Shown here one piece after another: positions 58,822 to 64,000 of a stretch of 64,000 nucleotides of DNA. A program made the position numbers and the translations under genes. Source of the stretch: Arbacia lixula (taxonomy: Eukaryota; Echinodermata; Echinoidea; Arbacioida; Arbaciidae). A model generated the notes under the pieces. That model made no database searches, was not told the DNA's origin, and saw nothing but the letters and a program-made list of their open reading frames with translations. Each line of letters opens with the position of its first letter. The stretch's first letter is position 1. Location of the stretch: contig OZ022585.1 of the NCBI GenBank assembly GCA_963669155.1, positions 6,650,843 to 6,714,842 on the forward strand, in the 5' to 3' direction.

Positions 58822-59421
58822 ATAATAATAATAATAATATTCAATTCTTAGAGACGCATAATACCATTCAAATAGTCTCTATGCGTGTGAAAGTAAAAAT
58901 TCATTATATGAGAATTTGAAAATAACTAATAATTATCAAACAGATGCGTCTTTAGTCTTGATTTGAATTGATCGAAGTCTGTCAATGATCTATTGCCTTG
59001 GGGGAGGTTATTCCATAATTTGGGTGCCGTATTTGCAAAAGCTCTATCAGCGAATGTCTTAGATTTTACACGAATTTCAGAGAGAAGATTTTTTTAATTG
59101 AGAACGAAGATCACGAGTAGGCTGGTATGGTTTGATGAGTTCAGTAATATAGATAGGAGCATTTCCACATAAGCATTTGAATACAAGAGTGAGGATTTTA
59201 AACTGAACACGAGCCCTTATCGGGAGCCAGTGAAGACTACGTAGGATCGGAGTTATATGTTCAAATTTCCTTTTTCGCGTTACAAGCCTTGCCGCTGAAT
59301 TCTGTACACGTTGGAGTTTATTTAGTTGAGTCTCAGAGATTCCTAGAAACAGACCATTATTGAAATCTAAGTAACTAAATATAAATGCGTGAACAAGCCT
59401 CTCTGTGGTCGCTTTATCCAA
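58822..59421 (-). mobile_element. 5'-truncated CR1/L2-like LINE
   Basis: Reverse strand. The last part of an RT ORF is followed by a short 3' region ending in an (AAT)n run (58822-58840). The run looks like a LINE 3' tail that became a microsatellite. Confidence 0.8.
58926..59421 (-). pseudogene. CR1/L2-like LINE RT C-terminus, one frameshift
   Basis: HAFIFSYLDFNNGLFLGIS, LNKLQRVQNSAARLVTR and HITPILRSLHWLPIRARVQF are the standard block after the RT palm in CR1/L2/Jockey-type LINEs (SRLDYCN..L, LQ.VQN.AAR, LHWLP...R). A change in the T run near 59088 shifts the frame. The C-terminal block then continues with ADRAFANTAPKLWNNLPQ and FKSRLKTHLFDNY to a stop at 58926. It is truncated at the 5' end around 59421. 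Confidence 0.85.
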
Positions 59422-60164
59422 AAAAATGTCTTATCTTCCCAAAGTGTATGACAGGTGGACAGGTGGAGAGACGGGACGAGAGGGGGGGGGGGGGGGAGAC
59501 CACACAGAGAAAGCCATACCGACTGACATGCAGAAATTAACATAGCTTTATGTACATATAGAGAACAAGAGAGTGGATAAAAAAGGGAAGAAAGAAGGGG
59601 GGGGGCAAATACACGTGCAGCATGACTTGTGCACAAATCATTGGCCAAACGAGATAATCGTCAAATTAACGGATTTGTTTAATAAATGTACTAGGCAAGC
59701 TGGAGATACAGCTCGCGCCAATTCTTTCTACCAGCTTCGACGCCGCCTCGTTCTAGCAGCTGCTCTCAACAATATGATGCGTACGCGATTGTGACATGTT
59801 CACCTGGATTTCATAATAAGTCATACGCATTCCTATACATACATACATTTCAGCTTTCAACATGACATTGACACTTTTATACTGTAATTTGCTATTACGT
59901 TTAGAGCCTTTTTGCAATATTGTTACAATATTCCTCGATTTAATGTTTATATATGCATCGTAGGTATAACATGTCACAACTGCGCAAACATATGGTGTGA
60001 GGTTATTTACCCATACAGATTTTGTTTGTACCCGATTTTGTTTATACGGCGAATCCAGGCAAAAATCATCAAGAGAATCGGCTTTGTGAAGCGTTCTTTT
60101 GTGACTAGAAGGAGAGTACAATGAATCTGCATTAATCAAACGTATGTACTTCAACATCCTTGGT
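59422..60164. other. Intergenic with poly-G tract
   Basis: G run near 59481-59495. No gene recognised. Confidence 0.5.
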
Positions 60165-60320
60165 TTAACAAGGGATACTGTTATGGAAGGATATGAAACA
60201 AATTTCTTTCTTTGAACCCATTCTCCACGCCGGTGAAAAGCTATGTGTTTTCAACAAGTGCTCTTCAGATTTTTAAACAATGACGAACGTGATTGTGTGG
60301 CAACAGCTTGAGAAGTGACA
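60165..60320 (-). repeat. R5 dispersed repeat, copy 3 (inverted fragment)
   Basis: The reverse complement matches the second half of 9836-10094 (GTTGCCACACAATC, GTGTTCTC-type blocks, ATATCCTTCCATAACA). Confidence 0.6.
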
Positions 60321-60353
60321 ACCTCGGCATTTATAACGTCATGCCCCTAATAG

Positions 60354-60736
60354 CCTTTTAGTAACTCATGATTTTTTGGTCCGCACCGGGCCCGCGCTAA
60401 AATAGTCCACATCAAACGATAAAATTTGCTTTCAGTAACTATAGCAGAGCCGCGCCAAGCGATACAGATTGCTTTCAGTAATAGCAGAGCCGTGCCACTT
60501 TTACCGTCACCCATTCAAATAGTCAGGCACACTGCCATGGTAACTCATCGTTTCGTCGCTCACTTCTTTTCTCTTCTTTGACTGTTCACCGAGCGAGGAA
60601 TTTTGGCCGGGGCCTGCTGCTGCTATCGTTCATGAGCACCAAAATAGCCCGGGCCTGGCGCGGGCTATTTTGGCCCGCGCCATTCATAAACTCAAAATAG
60701 CCCAAGCTTGGCCAGGGTCAGCGAGTTACTAAAAGG
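60354..60736. mobile_element. Palindromic MITE-like element (ends CCTTTTAGTAACTC)
   Basis: Perfect 14-bp terminal inverted repeats (60354-60367, 60723-60736). Inner GGCCCGCGC and AAAATAG blocks are repeated and inverted. It contains a 35-bp hairpin, CCAAAATAGCCCG / CGGGCTATTTTGG (60639-60673, 13-bp arms). Its ends recall those of the element at 11626 (CCTTTTATAGTGA), but the relation is uncertain. Confidence 0.75.
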
Positions 60737-61985
60737 AGTATAAAATGGCCAACTAAACGTAGTTATCATAAACATATACAAAAAACATTGGCAGTGGAGA
60801 AAAGAGTGAGGGTACTGTTTGTGCAATGTGAGGATTTTCCACGTATCTCTCCATCAACAAGTAGCATCTAGGGTGAGTGTGTAGGTAGACCTATTTGACT
60901 AAGTGAGAAAACATGCAATGCAGTTTTGGAGGGGACCGAAAGTTCGGGATAAGCAGAAAGGTAGAGAAGAATGTAGTGCCAGGGAACGTGTATTCCACAT
61001 GTTGATTGCGCGAATTCTGGGAGGGGCAACTTAGCTGAGTATATAAAGAAAGCCTCTCAACCTGGTAACATACACGAAGCTATCAACTCTTCATGTGTCC
61101 AGGCTGACCGTTACTCAATGGCACGTTGTATATAATACTTGTGCACAAAACACATCACTGGCATGATGGGCGTTTTAAGACTTAACCGTGAAAATTGTTA
61201 TGAGAAGCTCCACCCTCCAATAAAATAGCAGCGATAAAAACATAAACCTTGGGGCGGCAAAATTTTCATCAGTAATTAATTTTCGTGATAGTTAATGTGG
61301 CAACCAGTTAATATTTGAAAACTGAAGTCTTTTGTGTTTTCGTTAAATTATGGATGGCCGAGCGAATGAGGATTAGTGCTTAAGCTAATAGGGATGATCT
61401 ACTGCCTGTCACCCACCGTGTCTGTACATAATCACTTAGCATCTCTCGCTAATTACCAAACACGGTTCATGTTGTACACGATATATACCATGAATTATAT
61501 ATTAAAACTGCATGCACGGCTGAATTCGTTCGTTGTCTATGTGTGTTCGGTTGCCTAGAGACGTACATGCAAAGATCAAAAGGATAATGTTACCAAGTGA
61601 GTGGAATGATTACTCTAACATGATATAATCACAAACCCTTTATTAAACATTCATGCTTCAAACAAGACACCTTTTAAACAATGGGACATTTTTTCCAACT
61701 CACTCTGTAGAGCTTGGAAAAACCTTTAATCTAATTGTGTATTTCTGTTCAAATTGCACCTGTCTCTCATAATGCGCACATTATCGAACAGGTACAGGAG
61801 TCTCCGAGGGAGAGTCAAGGGAAATTCAAACATGTTCGATTTATTTTGGAGACTTTTTCCAGTAGGTCTAGGAGGCGTCTCGGAGACGTCGCCGCGACCG
61901 CCAGAAACGTCGTAGCAATCGCATCCCTCGCAGGTTGTTGGCAAAATTATATTGGCTTCTCTGAAAAGGGCGCGTAGGACCTCCC

Positions 61986-62016
<31 letters not shown>

Positions 62017-62128
62017 CCTCTTGGTGATAGCGCAAGCAATTGCGCCGAATCGCCCCGACTGATGAATCGCGGCAGTCTCCGATGGACATGCTAGAGAACC
62101 TCTACCTCTACGCGGACATTATGGTGAA
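60737..62128. other. Intergenic, nothing secure; C/CA tract
   Basis: An 80-residue frame (61735-61977) and its antisense cover a region with repeated GTCTC/GAGAC and GACGTC words. I see no domain. A poly-C then CA run lies at 61983-62014. Confidence 0.4.
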
Positions 62129-62252
62129 CGTTCATTTGCCCATGCTGCTCCAGCTCCACGGAATAGCCTTCCTGACACTCTTAGAAATATTAACACCATA
62201 GATAATTTTAAGTTCTGCCCTTAAAACACACTTATTCCAAATTTCCAAGTGA
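62129..62252 (+). pseudogene. CR1/L2-like LINE C-terminal tail relic
   Basis: RSFAHAAPAPRNSLPDTLRN and INTIDNFK, then after a frameshift LKTHLFQISK and a stop. This is the same terminal block as at 58926-59090 (ADRAFANTAPKLWNNLPQ..LKTHLF). Only about 40 codons remain, followed by a short 3' region and a TTA microsatellite. Confidence 0.8.
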
Positions 62253-62290
62253 TTTAAAGGGTTACTAAATTAGAAAATAAGGAAAAAAGT

Positions 62291-62383
62291 TTATTATTAT
62301 TATTATTGTTACTATTATTATTATTATTATTATTATTAGTAGTAGTAGTAGTAGTAGTATTAGTATTATTATTATTATTATTA
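62291..62383. repeat. (TTA)n-(GTA)n-(TTA)n microsatellite
   Basis: Three adjoining trinucleotide blocks about 40 bp after the LINE stop codon. Confidence 0.95.
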
Positions 62384-64000
62384 GGCCTGTTTTACCGCAT
62401 GTCCCACATACCGGTAAACGTATTGTTCGCTCCATTCAGTTCTGTTATAGTCGACATGGTGGTAGACTTCGGTATAGTTTCGCACCCGTTTAAAGCGCAC
62501 ACTGAAGTGTGCTAATCGGTGTCCTTATCAAAGAGCGTTGTTCAATCATTATCCAACTTTAAAGGGCAATTGAAATTGAACTGCATGTAGTTGTAAAAGA
62601 ATATTTGAGAGAACATGTATGTTTTTTTTTTCTAAAGTTCTGTGTAAATAAGTATATTCCAAAACGAATTAAATCTCCGAAGACTCATGAGTTACATGAG
62701 TTATGTTTACTAAAAAGAAAGGCAAATAGCCATGTAGCACATCAACATCATAATGATCAAAAGGGGATGTAACGGTATAATAACAGTGGTCACGTGATAC
62801 TCTTCATCTGTTCAGCATGTACAGTGTGAACAGAGTGATGAGAGAGCAATTTAGTAAATTGGCCACTGACTACGTTGATTTATTGATGTTCATTTCAAGC
62901 GTGTAATAATTCATTACAATTGCGAGTCTGTTCTGTTGAAAGGAGGAACCGCACGCAATTATTTTGATTACACGCTTAACATTTGGAATATGTGTTGCGT
63001 TATTGAAAAATGAAACGCATTTAGGAAGTGCGTTGTCTGTATATACCTCCAGAATGTCCAATGACAAATAGACAGATGTATACTTACTCCGAGTCATTAC
63101 TTTTTTCTCGGCAAGAGACGAAATAACTTTCGAAATAAACTGAGATCAGGCTGTAGAAAGAAAAGAGCTGCGTTGGATTCGCCAATCAATTAATCAACCT
63201 CAGTTTACAATTCGGCCCAGTGTGTTCAACAAATGTGCACATGCCATCACGTTTAGTATGCGCTCATAATCAGACAAGTTACGGAAACAAATGTGACCAC
63301 ACAATGTCCCGAATAAGAAATAAGATGAAAACGGTTCAAATACGTGTTGAAGATGATGTAACCGTCATCTTTCACAGCTTGAGTCGAGTTCATTTGGCAA
63401 TTTTTTCTTCAGTTCTGAATAGTGTAACATCCGTTACATCAAGTTGCTACATTTCTGCGAAGAAAGCGAACGACGATTGACACCTTTGAAATATGAAATT
63501 AAACAATGTGCTTTAAATTTCTTTGGAACAAGATTATTTCAAGAAATTGTTCACCGACAGGATAACTTAATTTCCAAAATGTACTTCGCATCATGGTAGC
63601 GGAATGATAAAGGAATGAACATAATTCAACTGATAAATATGTAGTTTGTATTTTTACGTTGAATCCCCGTTCTTATCAAACGTATGTTCCTGTTTATACC
63701 TTTATTACATTTGTGAGTTGATGTGATTTGTGAGGTGATGATATTCATGATGTTTGTAGCTGTTTTTTTCTTGATTTACGAAATTCATAAAAAGCAATTC
63801 AAAGTTACTCGACTTTCTGCATTAATCATTTAACTTTTATTCACATTTTAAATCGTACAATAGCAAAATAAAATATAACACGTATCAATTTTATTTAAAT
63901 GTATATTCAGTATGTTGAAACAATGTATTTCCAATATTTTGAATGAAACTAATAATCAATGATGCAACAGAACAAAAATGATTTAGCTTATGTTTCATGC
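62384..64000. other. Intergenic, nothing recognised
   Basis: AT-rich with short open frames only. Confidence 0.5.

Noticed and set aside
61735..62089. 80-residue forward frame and overlapping reverse frames rich in Arg and Gly
   Set aside because: No domain is visible. Internal short repeats and the poly-C/CA tract explain the open frames.
1..64000. CRISPR arrays, bacterial operons or ribosome-binding sites
   Set aside because: The sequence is eukaryotic, with spliced genes and animal-type transposons. No regularly spaced repeat array of the CRISPR type exists; tandem repeats here are microsatellites or large duplicated blocks.

Overview
The window looks like nuclear DNA from an invertebrate animal. 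It is AT-rich, full of dinucleotide microsatellites and G/C homopolymer runs, and carries a spliced gene with GT-AG introns and AATAAA signals. Mobile elements are dense: Tc1, RTE, Tx1/L1-like and CR1/L2-like LINEs, a Ty3/gypsy element, tRNA-derived SINEs and many MITEs. That mix suggests a marine invertebrate, perhaps an echinoderm or related deuterostome. The taxonomic placement is inference only.

The one confidently recognised host gene is on the + strand. It is a nine-exon SLC17-family (sialin / vesicular glutamate transporter type) anion transporter at 27877-40174. Every splice junction keeps the frame and the exons add up to 554 residues. Two AATAAA signals follow at 40330 and 40518. 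Its introns contain at least five MITE or SINE insertions, a 1.3-kb foldback element and long polypyrimidine/CA tracts. A weaker candidate gene (two exons, 156 codons, no recognised family) lies at 46636-47791.

Layout: 1-2.8 kb holds copies of a TTAA-flanked MITE (family A). 2.8-7.2 kb is a local tandem array of about 1.4-1.7-kb units, each ending in a CT microsatellite and a LINE-like 3' tail. 7.4-14 kb is a patchwork of dispersed repeats, including a 68-bp perfect palindrome (11628-11695) and a 365-bp near-complete palindrome (13671-14035, MITE family B). 14-17.6 kb is AT-rich with no convincing gene. 17.6-27 kb holds more repeats, a dead Tc1 element, two SINE copies, a MITE-B nested in an older repeat and a MITE-B next to a MITE-A sharing one TTAA. 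27.1-40.5 kb is the SLC17 locus. 43.6-45.0 kb is a young 5'-truncated Tx1/L1-like LINE with a 19-bp target duplication. 50.8-51.7 kb has two tRNA-like sequences and a Tc1 transposase relic. 52.3-56.5 kb is a degenerate Ty3/gypsy element split by an inverted RTE LINE with an 11-bp target duplication. 57.7-64 kb has a long ATC microsatellite, two LINE 3' ends each next to an AAT/TTA microsatellite, another palindromic MITE and otherwise featureless sequence.

Family labels used below are mine: MITE-A and MITE-B (TTAA targets, AGGG-type ends), MITE-C (ends GGGCCCTGTTGCAT), MITE-D (ends ATAGAGT), R1 (about 740 bp, begins CATGGACC), R3, R4 and R5 (dispersed repeats). No database search was possible, so family names rest on motifs recognised by eye.
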